NCBI RefSeq assembly: GCF_005503555.1
Contig: NZ_SCNG01000004.1
Coordinates: 62,001 to 126,000, forward strand
Length of the DNA: 64,000 nt
Source: Rudaea sp. 3F27F6
GTDB taxonomy: Bacteria; Pseudomonadota; Gammaproteobacteria; Xanthomonadales; Rhodanobacteraceae
Reading direction: 5' to 3'
A program made the translations under genes and the position numbers. The notes below the pieces were generated by a model, which saw nothing but the letters and a program-made list of their open reading frames with translations, ran no database searches and had not been told where the DNA came from. Of this stretch, positions 22,461-30,465 are shown piece by piece; positions within the stretch are counted from its first letter, which is position 1; each line of letters opens with the position of its first letter.

Positions 22461-23249
22461 TCACAAAAACTTCGTCGGCCAAATGATCGTGCGCCACATA
22501 TGCGCAACGGGTGAACCGTCGAAACCCAGGCCCTCTTTCGGCTGCTTGAAGTGGCGGCCGATGATGTCGACGAACGGGTCCCAGGTCACCTGCGCGTTCG
22601 GGTCGAACGAATAGATGTCGTTGAGCGTGATAAGGCGGCTGGTCATGTACCACTTGTGGTTGCGCGCGTACTCGTAGTCGGCGCGGATGTAGTCGTCGAC
22701 CTGGTAGTCCGGGCCGAAGTAGCGGATGTACGCGTCGGGATATTTGTAGCCGACCGATTCGTCCGGGAAGAAACGCAGCGCCTGGTGGTAGCGGATCGCC
22801 CAGCTCACCTGTTCGTCCACGTAAGGCGCGATCAATTGCGCGCCCCAGTAGCCGTGATCGGAGCGGATGAAGCCGCCGACGGCGATGTCGTGCAGCAGGC
22901 AGGCGAGCACGGTCTTCTCGTCGTGACCGCCCTTGAGCGCATGCGTCGCGCTCTGCAGTACGTGGTTCGGCGAGCCGAAACGGTTGCGGAAGAAATCGAG
23001 CAGGGTCGGCGCTTCCGGCATCTTCGGCAGGCGCGGGTCGTCGCCCATGAGGAACTTGCGCTTGTCCGGCTTGCTGCCCGGCGGCGGCGGCTGGTTCATC
23101 GTGCGCGGGTCTTTGTCGCCCGAGACGAACAGTACCGATTTGACGATGCGCTGTTCGAGTTCGTCGATCATGCGGTGTTCGAGTTCGTCGGCGCGCTCGG
23201 ATAGGCTTTTCGCGGGCTGCCCCGCGGCTTGCGGATTCGGCGTACTCAT
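22461..23249 (-). CDS. HD-domain protein, possible diiron oxygenase or phosphohydrolase
   Basis: A 262-residue protein whose C-terminal 170 residues form an HD domain. Candidate metal ligands are H96, H120-D121 (LLHDIA), H132 (DHGYWGAQL), H155 (RYHQALRF) and D211 (LNDIYS). The order H-HD-H-H-D is that of two-iron HD proteins such as PhnZ and myo-inositol oxygenase, but plain phosphohydrolases share much of it. The first 80 residues are polar and Pro-rich. The start codon overlaps the aldehyde dehydrogenase stop by 4 bp, so it belongs to the same operon. Its step in the pathway is unknown. Confidence 0.7.
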   Translation of the reverse strand: MSTPNPQAAGQPAKSLSERADELEHRMIDELEQRIVKSVLFVSGDKDPRTMNQPPPPGSKPDKRKFLMGDDPRLPKMPEAPTLLDFFRNRFGSPNHVLQSATHALKGGHDEKTVLACLLHDIAVGGFIRSDHGYWGAQLIAPYVDEQVSWAIRYHQALRFFPDESVGYKYPDAYIRYFGPDYQVDDYIRADYEYARNHKWYMTSRLITLNDIYSFDPNAQVTWDPFVDIIGRHFKQPKEGLGFDGSPVAHMWRTIIWPTKFL

Positions 23250-24697
23250 GGCTTTGCTCCGGGCGCCGCGGCAGGGCGCGGCGGAATATTCGGTTTGCTG
23301 ACCGCGCGGATCTCGGTGTAGTGCCGGAGTCCGTCGACGCCGTACTCGCGGCCGATGCCCGATTCCTTGAAGCCGCCGAACGGCACGTCGGGCTCGACGC
23401 CGAGATGATGGTTGATCCAGGCCGTGCCGACTTCGAGCTGCTCGGCCGCGGCCTTCGCGCGCGCCGGATCGGCGCTCCACACCGAACCGGCGAGGCCGAA
23501 GCGCGAATCGTTGGCGCGACGGATCGCGTCGTCGACGTGGCTGAAACGGATCACCGGCAGCACCGGGCCGAACGGTTCTTCGTCGACCAGGCGCGTACCT
23601 TCGGCGATGTCGGCGACGATCGTCGGCGCGATGAAATAGCCGGGCCGGGGCAGCGCGTCGCCGCCGCAGAGGATGCGCACGCCGTTCTGTTTCTTCGTGT
23701 CGGCAAGCAGTTCGAGTACGCGCTCGTACTGCATCTTGTTCTGCACCGGGCCGACCAGCACGCCTTCCTCGAAGCCTTCGCCGACCTTGACCGTGTTCGC
23801 GACCGCGACGAGCGCCGCGCACAGTTCCTCGTAGATGCTGTCGTGCACGTACAGCCGCTTGATCGCCTGGCAGATCTGGCCGCTGTTGCCGAAACTCGCC
23901 CAGAACAGTTTCGGCGCGACCGCCTTGACGTCGACGTCGTCGAGCACGATCGCCGCGTCGTTGCCGCCGAGTTCCAGGGTGACGCGCTTGAGCGTGTTCG
24001 CCGCACTCGCCATCACGCGCTTGCCGGTGGCGACCGAGCCGGTGAACGAAATCTTGTCGATACCCGGATGCTCGGTCATCCAAGCGCCGAGCGCATTGCC
24101 GCCGGCGACGATGTTGACCACGCCGGGCGGGAAATGCGCGCGCGCGATCTCGCCGAGCAACAGCGTGGTCAGCGGCGTGTACGGCGACGGCTTAAGCACG
24201 ATCGTGTTGCCCGTGTAGAGCGCCTGCGCGATTTTCGGCATCGCTAGCAGTACCGGCACGTTCCACGGCGTGATCGCGCCGATCACGCCAAGCGGATGAT
24301 GCTGCAGCTCGACGCGGCCGCGCGCGTCGTCGCGCAGCAGTTCGGTTTCGAGTTTGGTCGCGAGGATGCCGTCGAGATTGACCAGTGCGCGCTGGATTTC
24401 CTCCCGCGCGCGCTGCAGCGGCTTGCCCTGCTCGCGCGTCAGCAGCGTCGCGATCTCTTCCGTGCGCGCCTTGACCGCGTCGCCGAACGCACGCAGCGCC
24501 TCGCGGCGCCGGTCCTGCGGCGTGCGCCGCCATTCGGGAAACGCGCGCCGCGCCGCGGCGACGGCGCGGTCGAGCTGTTCGCGCGTCGCATCGGGGCACA
24601 GCGCGAACGCCTCGCCCGAGGCCGGATTGATCACTTCGAACGCCGTTGCGCCGGCTTCGGCCTTGCCGTCGATCGTGTGCGTGAAACCTTGCTGCAT
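23246..24697 (-). CDS. NAD(P)-dependent aldehyde dehydrogenase
   Basis: A 483-residue member of the aldehyde dehydrogenase superfamily. The Rossmann motif FTGS is at 218-221, the general base E242 in LELGG, and the catalytic nucleophile C276 in GQICQAIKR. The start is ATG at 24697, preceded by GGAGAAG at 6 nt; an upstream ATG at 24715 lacks a ribosome-binding site. Within the minus-strand catabolic operon it would oxidise an aromatic aldehyde or a semialdehyde from ring cleavage to the acid. The substrate is not clear from motifs alone. Confidence 0.88.
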   Translation of the reverse strand: MQQGFTHTIDGKAEAGATAFEVINPASGEAFALCPDATREQLDRAVAAARRAFPEWRRTPQDRRREALRAFGDAVKARTEEIATLLTREQGKPLQRAREEIQRALVNLDGILATKLETELLRDDARGRVELQHHPLGVIGAITPWNVPVLLAMPKIAQALYTGNTIVLKPSPYTPLTTLLLGEIARAHFPPGVVNIVAGGNALGAWMTEHPGIDKISFTGSVATGKRVMASAANTLKRVTLELGGNDAAIVLDDVDVKAVAPKLFWASFGNSGQICQAIKRLYVHDSIYEELCAALVAVANTVKVGEGFEEGVLVGPVQNKMQYERVLELLADTKKQNGVRILCGGDALPRPGYFIAPTIVADIAEGTRLVDEEPFGPVLPVIRFSHVDDAIRRANDSRFGLAGSVWSADPARAKAAAEQLEVGTAWINHHLGVEPDVPFGGFKESGIGREYGVDGLRHYTEIRAVSKPNIPPRPAAAPGAKP

Positions 24698-24846
24698 ATT
24701 CTTCTCCGAACTCATCGCGGCCTTGCCGCAAGCACTGTGCAACGAACGCCGGCACGTTCGCGAAAACGGCACTTCCGTGTGCCGGAGCGGACTCCGATGC
24801 CGCTCTGTCCCGAACCGGAATGCCGCGCTCCTGCGACGCAAGCCGC

Positions 24847-25806
24847 CTACATATCCAGAACCAGTTTTTTGCCCTTGCAACCCGACACGCAGATCATCAT
24901 GACCTTGCCCGATTCGTGCTCGGACTTGCTCAGCACGAGATCGCGATGATCGGGAACGCCTTCGAGCACACGCGTCTCGCACGTGCCGCACACGCCTTCA
25001 TGGCAGGAGTACGGTGCATCGACGCCGGCTTCGAGCAGGGCGTCGAGAATGGACTTTCCCGCGGGCACGGTCACGCTGCGCTGCGCCTTGGCAAGTACGA
25101 CTTCATACCCTCCGTCGGTCGCGGCCTCCTGCGTGTTGGCGAAATATTCGACATGGCCGACGCAGTCGGGCCGGCGCTGCACGGCGCGCTCGAACGCGGC
25201 GAGCATCGGCGTCGGCCCGCAGCAGTACAGATGCGTGCCGGCCTCGGCGCCGGCGGCGAGCGCGTCGAGATCGAGCATGACCGCTCCGGGCTCCTGATCG
25301 AAACGCAGGATCACTTCGCCGTGCCTGAATGCGCCGGGCGCACTCAGATAGTCGAGGAACGCGGCATGCGCGCGCGTGCGCGTGCAGTAGTGCAAGGTCC
25401 ATGCGCGGCCGAGCGCTTCGAGGCGCCGCGTCATCGACAGGATCGGCGTGATGCCGATGCCGCCGGCGACGAAGACCGAGCGCGACGCGTTTTCGTCGAG
25501 CTCGAAGTTGTTGCGCGGATGGCCGATCGTCAGCACCGTGCCGGCCTGCACGTGATCGTGCACGTACTGCGAGCCGCCGCGGCTGGCCGCGTCGCGGCTC
25601 ACTCCGATCGCGTAACGGTCGCGCTCGTTCTGGTCGTTGATCAGCGAGTAGCTGCGCACCAGACCGTTCGGCAGATACAGATCGACGTGCGCGCCGGCCG
25701 TGAACGGCGGCAGTTCGCCGCCGTCTTGCGCACGCAGCTCGAACGTCGCGATCGCCTCCGTTTCGCGGCGGCGTGCGCTGACGATCGCTTGCAGAGTCTG
25801 GGTCAT
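24847..25806 (-). CDS. Rieske oxygenase reductase, VanB/phthalate dioxygenase reductase type
   Basis: A 319-residue iron-sulphur flavoprotein that passes electrons from NAD(P)H to a Rieske oxygenase. Domain order: flavin-binding barrel with RSYSLIN at 51-57, nucleotide-binding domain with AGGIGITPIL at 114-123 and CCGPTPM at 195-201, and a C-terminal plant-type ferredoxin with C268, C273, C276 and C306. It is the only reductase in the window and would have to serve both Rieske oxygenases. It starts 25 bp upstream of nothing else: its ATG lies 25 bp after the end of the amidohydrolase gene, in the same operon. Confidence 0.9.
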   Translation of the reverse strand: MTQTLQAIVSARRRETEAIATFELRAQDGGELPPFTAGAHVDLYLPNGLVRSYSLINDQNERDRYAIGVSRDAASRGGSQYVHDHVQAGTVLTIGHPRNNFELDENASRSVFVAGGIGITPILSMTRRLEALGRAWTLHYCTRTRAHAAFLDYLSAPGAFRHGEVILRFDQEPGAVMLDLDALAAGAEAGTHLYCCGPTPMLAAFERAVQRRPDCVGHVEYFANTQEAATDGGYEVVLAKAQRSVTVPAGKSILDALLEAGVDAPYSCHEGVCGTCETRVLEGVPDHRDLVLSKSEHESGKVMMICVSGCKGKKLVLDM

Positions 25807-25831
25807 GGCGGCGGCGGCTCGCGTTACCGGA

Positions 25832-26851
25832 TCAGGCTGCTTTCTTCGCCGGCAGGCGGAAGACCTTGCGCGCGTTGTCTTCGTAAATCTTCTGCTTGTC
25901 TTCGGCGCTGAGGAAATCGAGTTTGTCGATCAGCGATTTTACGTCGTCCATCGAACGGCCGCTCTTCGGATCGACTGCCGAGCCGACGCCCGGGCATTCG
26001 GTGCCGAACAGGCAGCGGTCGACGCCCACGGTCTTGATCAGCAAACGCAGCGCTTCCTCGGTGTAGAGCACGGTGTCGAAGTACAGCTTCGACATGCGCT
26101 CGGAGAAGCGCTGCCCAGCAGGACGGCGCAGCGACGGCGCCTCGAAGCGGCCGAGCTGATACGGGATCGCGCCGCCGCCGTGGCTGACCACGACCTTGAG
26201 ATTCGGGAAGTCTTTGTACACTTCGGAATTGAGCAGGCCGTAGACGGCGACGGTCTCTTCGTTGATGAAATGCAGCGAGTACGGCACGCGCTCCGAGCGC
26301 GAGCCGGTGCCGTGGATATGCGCCGGCACATCGAGTTCGCAGAGCTTCTCGTAGAGCGGGTACCAGTAGCGGTCGCCGAGCGGCGGCGCTTCGACCCCGC
26401 CGTTTTCGTACGGATCGGGATTGAGCAGGCAGCCGGCGAAGCCGAGTTCCTTGATGCAGCGCTCCAGTTCCGGCAGCGCGCGCTCGATCGGATCGCCCGC
26501 GGTCTGCGGCAGCCCGGCGATGCCGGCGAACGTGTCGGGGAAAAGCTGGGTCTGCCGGTAGATGATGTTGTTGCACTCTTCGGTGAACCAGTGAACGATC
26601 TTCGCCGGCTTCTCCGACTGCATGAGCTGGAACGGACGCGGCGAGACGAGCTGCAGGTCGGTGCCGTGATCGCGAACGTAGTCGAGATGGCCCTTCGGCC
26701 AGGTCTCGGCCTTGTTCGCCGCGGCGCGGATCTCGTCGTCCGTCACCTTGACGCCGCCGCGCCCGTGCGAGCCGCGGCTGGCGATCAGGGAGGCTTTATA
26801 CGCCCACAGCTCGGTCGGTGCGCTGACGTGGGCATGGCAATCGATGATCAT
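25832..26851 (-). CDS. Amidohydrolase-2 family protein, LigJ/LigY type
   Basis: A 339-residue TIM-barrel metal-dependent hydrolase or hydratase (COG2159). The N-terminal metal motif is D-C-H6-A-H8; later ligands are in PAHIHGTG, VVSHGGG and LFGTECPG. Related enzymes in lignin-aromatic pathways include 4-oxalomesaconate hydratase (LigJ) and the meta-cleavage C-C hydrolase LigY; ACMSD-type decarboxylases are relatives. The ATG at 26851 follows GGAG by 8 nt. Placed between a Rieske gene and its reductase, it probably acts on the ring-cleavage product. I cannot choose between hydratase and hydrolase. Confidence 0.82.
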   Translation of the reverse strand: MIIDCHAHVSAPTELWAYKASLIASRGSHGRGGVKVTDDEIRAAANKAETWPKGHLDYVRDHGTDLQLVSPRPFQLMQSEKPAKIVHWFTEECNNIIYRQTQLFPDTFAGIAGLPQTAGDPIERALPELERCIKELGFAGCLLNPDPYENGGVEAPPLGDRYWYPLYEKLCELDVPAHIHGTGSRSERVPYSLHFINEETVAVYGLLNSEVYKDFPNLKVVVSHGGGAIPYQLGRFEAPSLRRPAGQRFSERMSKLYFDTVLYTEEALRLLIKTVGVDRCLFGTECPGVGSAVDPKSGRSMDDVKSLIDKLDFLSAEDKQKIYEDNARKVFRLPAKKAA

Positions 26852-26894
26852 GCAAAACTCCAGGAAAGATTCGAAACGGAACGAGCGGTAAGAG

Positions 26895-28160
26895 TCACGG
26901 CGCAGCCCCGGCGAGCAGTGGTGCCGCGCCCGTGGCGACGGGCATATCGTCGGGAAGCAGCAGCGAGGCCGAGCGCACGTTGTAGAAACTGCCGTCGCCC
27001 GCGCAGGCCGGCGCCTTGCCTTCTTCAAGCTCGCGCGCAAGGCGCAGCATCAGCCTGCGGAACTGGACGACGCCGCGGTCGGACGCACCGAGGCGCTCCT
27101 TGGTGCGGTCGACGATCGGCCCCATGCTTTCCTGCACCGCGGCGTCCTGATTCGGGATGCCGTCGATGCCGGTGAAGTTCGCCGCGCGCTGGCGCACGCG
27201 GTCGATCTGGTAATCGTTGTCACGGTTGAGCAGCGGTTTGTATTCGTGATCGACCGGACCCCAGAAACCGTCGCGGCCACCGCGGAAAGCCAGTTCCTTG
27301 TCGTCGTAGGCGCGCGCAGGGCTTGCGCTGAACGACCAGGTCCAGGTGTTCTCGTCGTCGATCGGCACCCAGGCGTGGCCGTCGTACGGCTCCCTGCTCG
27401 ACTCGGCGAAATCGCCGACTGGCGGAATCATCGAGTAGAACGGCAGCAGAAACTGAGTGACGCGCCAGTAGTACGTGCCCGGTTCGGCATTGCGCCGCGC
27501 CGCGATCAGCAGGCCGTAGCCGGTTTCCTGCACTTCGAATACCGGATGTTTGTCGGACGCGTGGTACTTGTTGCTCGGGCCGCCCGACTTTTCGCTGCGG
27601 CTGTGCAGAAACGAAATGTGGCTCGAATCGATGCCGCCCTCGACCGCCTGCGCCCAGTTGCACTGCTGCAGACGCTTGGTCGAGGTGTGCTGGCGTTCGG
27701 GCAGGCGCGACCACTCGAAATCGGGCAGCGCGGGTTCGTGCTCGGGCGCGCCCATGTAGACCCAGATCACGCCGTTGCGCTCGGCCGTCTTGTACGCCTT
27801 GATGCGCACCTTGGTCGCCGCCGACATGCCCTGCGGTTCGGCCGGCATGTCGACGCAGATGCCGTCGACGTCGAATTTCCAGCCGTGATAGACGCAGCGC
27901 AGACCACAGTCCTCGTTGCGGCCGAAGAACAACCCCGCGCGCCGGTGTGCGCAATAAGCATCGACGATGCCGACGCGGCCTTGCGTGTCGCGGAACGCGA
28001 CGAGATCTTCGCCGAGCAGACGCAGACGCACGGGCGCGCCGTCGCGTTCGGCGATTTCTTCCGAGAGCAGCGCGGGCATCCAGAAGCGGCGAAACAGCTC
28101 GCCCATCGGCGTTCCCGGTCCCACGCGGGTCAGTTTCTCGTTGTCGGCCTTCGACAGCAT
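26895..28160 (-). CDS. Rieske-type aromatic oxygenase, phthalate 4,5-dioxygenase family (copy 2)
   Basis: A 421-residue oxygenase component. Rieske ligands are C70-A-H72 and C89-x2-H92; the mononuclear iron site is D178-x2-H181-x4-H186. The C-terminal half differs strongly from copy 1 at 9160, so the two probably have different substrates or act at different steps, for example one as an O-demethylase. It is 43 bp upstream of the amidohydrolase gene and in the same operon as the reductase. The gap to the LigB gene carries a REP-like element. Confidence 0.9.
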   Translation of the reverse strand: MLSKADNEKLTRVGPGTPMGELFRRFWMPALLSEEIAERDGAPVRLRLLGEDLVAFRDTQGRVGIVDAYCAHRRAGLFFGRNEDCGLRCVYHGWKFDVDGICVDMPAEPQGMSAATKVRIKAYKTAERNGVIWVYMGAPEHEPALPDFEWSRLPERQHTSTKRLQQCNWAQAVEGGIDSSHISFLHSRSEKSGGPSNKYHASDKHPVFEVQETGYGLLIAARRNAEPGTYYWRVTQFLLPFYSMIPPVGDFAESSREPYDGHAWVPIDDENTWTWSFSASPARAYDDKELAFRGGRDGFWGPVDHEYKPLLNRDNDYQIDRVRQRAANFTGIDGIPNQDAAVQESMGPIVDRTKERLGASDRGVVQFRRLMLRLARELEEGKAPACAGDGSFYNVRSASLLLPDDMPVATGAAPLLAGAAP

Positions 28161-28197
28161 GCTTTCTCGTTTCCTTCTAGAACATCTAAAAAATGCT

Positions 28198-28290
28198 CGT
28201 CATTCCCGCGCGCTTTTGGCGGGAATCCAGCGCCTTTGCTTCATTCAAACCATTCGAAAGGCACTGGATTCCCGCTTTCGCGGGAATGAC
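28198..28290. repeat. REP-like inverted pair
   Basis: Two facing units, CGTCATTCCCGCG with GGCGGGAATCCAGCG and then ACTGGATTCCCGC with GCGGGAATGAC. These are the common extragenic palindromes of this bacterial group, lying between the LigB and Rieske genes. A half copy lies at 22078-22123. They could affect mRNA stability inside the operon. Confidence 0.75.
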
Positions 28291-28331
28291 AAGGCATGTT
28301 CTTCATCCATCTTCATTCCGCTGAAAACTCC

Positions 28332-29384
28332 TCAAACTTCCTGCGTATCGACAAGTCGATGCGCGCGCTGTGGCTGCCAGACGACGAAGCCCATCGCGTT
28401 GCCCGTGCCCGCCTCTGAGCGGTAGCACGGCACGTAGTCGACGACGCGCATCGCCATGCCTGCGGCGCTTGCCGCGGCGATCACCGGCAACCAGTTCTTC
28501 ACTTCCGACGTGCCCGACTGCAACTGCGCTTCGTCGATCGCGCGCAGCCACGCGAGGTCGCGTTTCTGCGCGGCGTCGATCAGCGCATGGTCGAACGCCT
28601 CGTCGATGACGAAATGGCTCAAGCCGCCCGACGCGATCAGTACGACGCGCAGATCTTCGGGCCACGCCGCGATCGCTTCGCACAGCGCGAGACCGAGATC
28701 GACGCAGCGCGTCGCGCGCGGCTGGTTCGGCGGATAGAACGTGTTGAGCATGATCGGCACGTGCGGCGGCACCTTGCCGGCCATCAGACGCTGATAAACG
28801 AAGCCGAACGCGTGCGGCATGCCGGTCGGGCCATCGCTGCCGCGCTGCGGCACTTCGGTCGACACGGTGACGTCGTGGCCTTTGCCGACGAACGCTTCGA
28901 TCAAATGACGCGCGAGCGGCGCGTGCACCGGATAGACCGCGTGCTCGGCCGGCTTGATCGCCACCGAAGAAATCGAAATTCCCGGCGGCATCTTCGCCAG
29001 ACGTTCCGCACTGACCGGCTCGTCGAACACCGCTTCGCCGCCGAACACCCATAGCGCCGGCGTGATCGCTGGGCCGAATACTTCGCGCTGGTCGTTGCCG
29101 ACGATAACGACGACGTCGGCCTTCGCCTCGTCGAGTACGCGCGTGAGTTCGTTCAGCGCGGCCGTGCAGCGCTCGGCGCGTACGCCGCGTTCGTCGAGCG
29201 TGTTCTGCGCGGCGAGATTTTCCGCGGCGCGCAGCGTGACGAGTTCGTCGAATGTGTAGGTGCGGCCGCGGAACGGATGCGCCGGATCGGCGCGGTCGGC
29301 GCGCACGCGCAGATCCCACTTTTCCGGCGGGGTCGACAGCATCGGCCCGTGCGAGGTGCCGATCGCGAGCACGATCTCAGCCAC
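28332..29384 (-). CDS. LigB-type extradiol ring-cleavage dioxygenase (copy 2)
   Basis: A 350-residue class III extradiol dioxygenase, related to copy 1 at 2973 but clearly diverged. H12 in TSHGPML, the catalytic histidine in IASGGLSHFV, and the metal glutamate in SGTSEVKNW are present. As in copy 1, the position of the second LigB metal histidine is glutamine: Q99 in GNDQREVF. The start is GTG at 29384, with GGAG 9 nt upstream. First gene of the minus-strand catabolic operon, with operator O5 123 bp upstream. Relatives to compare include LigB, LigZ and gallate dioxygenases. Confidence 0.85.
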   Translation of the reverse strand: MAEIVLAIGTSHGPMLSTPPEKWDLRVRADRADPAHPFRGRTYTFDELVTLRAAENLAAQNTLDERGVRAERCTAALNELTRVLDEAKADVVVIVGNDQREVFGPAITPALWVFGGEAVFDEPVSAERLAKMPPGISISSVAIKPAEHAVYPVHAPLARHLIEAFVGKGHDVTVSTEVPQRGSDGPTGMPHAFGFVYQRLMAGKVPPHVPIMLNTFYPPNQPRATRCVDLGLALCEAIAAWPEDLRVVLIASGGLSHFVIDEAFDHALIDAAQKRDLAWLRAIDEAQLQSGTSEVKNWLPVIAAASAAGMAMRVVDYVPCYRSEAGTGNAMGFVVWQPQRAHRLVDTQEV

Positions 29385-29784
29385 GCCGACCCGCTCCGTC
29401 GCCGGCGCAAAGGTGTTGCGGTTTTCCGCTCCGAATCGATGCCGCGGTCTGCATAACGCGCCTCCCGTCGCCCCGGTCGTTTGCCGGTGCCTTGTTCGAA
29501 TTTAATCATACTGTATGCGTGTTATGCGACAAAAGTCAACACAGGCGAAAACCGCCGAATCGGCGCGGCGCAACCGCGCTGCGGCCGTGCGCCACGAGCG
29601 CCTCGGCACAGCGAAATGCACACCGCCGTTTTGCCGCAGCCGGCGCAGCCGCTACCATGCCGGACAAGCCCCAGCCGACCAAGTCCATGACGCTTTCCGC
29701 AAAACCTCATACCCTGCGCGAAACCCCGTCCGCGGCGCGCGGCCACCGTTCCGCCTGAGGCGCCACGCGGCGACCGGAGCGAAT
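29385..29784. other. Divergent intergenic region, aromatic operon and two-component system
   Basis: It contains operator O5 and the promoters of both flanking units. A plus-strand frame from about 29515 runs into the response-regulator gene, but it has no ribosome-binding site and an atypical composition, so I read it as non-coding. Confidence 0.5.
29507..29517. promoter_or_regulatory. GntR-type operator, copy O5
   Basis: CATACTGTATG is a perfect 11-bp palindrome. On the minus strand it is preceded by ATAACACG, the same flank as O2, and TTGACT lies at 29539-29534. It would control the LigB copy 2 operon. Confidence 0.65.
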
Positions 29785-30465
29785 ATGCATCTGCTGCTCG
29801 TCGAGGATGAGGCCGACACGGCGCGCTATATCCGCAACGGCCTCAAGGAAAGCGGCTACACGGTGACGTGGTCCGGGCAGGCCGCCGAGGGCCGCCATCT
29901 CGCGCTCAACGAGCGTTGGGACCTGATCATCCTCGACCGCATGCTCGCCGACGGCGCCGACGGTTTGTCGATCGTCGCCGCGGTGCGCGAGGCCGGCGTG
30001 AAGACGCCGGTGCTGATCCTCAGCGCGCTCGCCACGCTCGACGAGCGCGTGCGCGGCCTGCGCGGCGGCGGCGACGACTATCTGACCAAACCGTTCGCTT
30101 TTTCCGAACTGATGGCGCGCATCGAAGCGCTGCTGCGCCGCTCGGGCCTGCGCGATGACGCGCGCCAGCTCGCCGTCGCTGACCTGAAACTCGACCTGAG
30201 CACGCGCCGCGTCGAGCGCGCCGGCCAGCCGATCGCTCTGCAGCCGCGCGAGTTCCGCCTGCTCGAATATCTTGTCCGCCATCAGGAACAAGTCGTCACG
30301 CGCACCATGCTGCTCGAAGCGGTATGGGACTATCACTTCGCTCCGCAGACCAATGTCATCGACGTGCAGATCAGCCGCCTGCGCAACAAGATCGACAAGG
30401 GCCATACGCTGTCGCTGCTGCGCACCGTGCGCGGCGCCGGCTACATGATCAGCGCGCATGATTAG
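29785..30465 (+). CDS. OmpR/PhoB-family response regulator
   Basis: A 226-residue two-component response regulator. The receiver domain holds E8-D9 and phosphoacceptor D51 (LIILDRML), with the switch Lys in YLTKPF. A C-terminal winged helix follows (LQPREFRLLEYLVRH and VIDVQISRLRNKID). The ATG at 29785 follows GGAG. It overlaps the histidine kinase gene by 8 bp and precedes a heavy-metal-type RND efflux operon, as CzcR/CusR do, so it probably controls that operon. Confidence 0.93.
   Translation: MHLLLVEDEADTARYIRNGLKESGYTVTWSGQAAEGRHLALNERWDLIILDRMLADGADGLSIVAAVREAGVKTPVLILSALATLDERVRGLRGGGDDYLTKPFAFSELMARIEALLRRSGLRDDARQLAVADLKLDLSTRRVERAGQPIALQPREFRLLEYLVRHQEQVVTRTMLLEAVWDYHFAPQTNVIDVQISRLRNKIDKGHTLSLLRTVRGAGYMISAHD

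Noticed and set aside
29515-29784. N-terminal extension of the response regulator
   Set aside because: The response regulator starts properly at 29785 with a ribosome-binding site; the upstream frame contains operator O5 and intergenic sequence.
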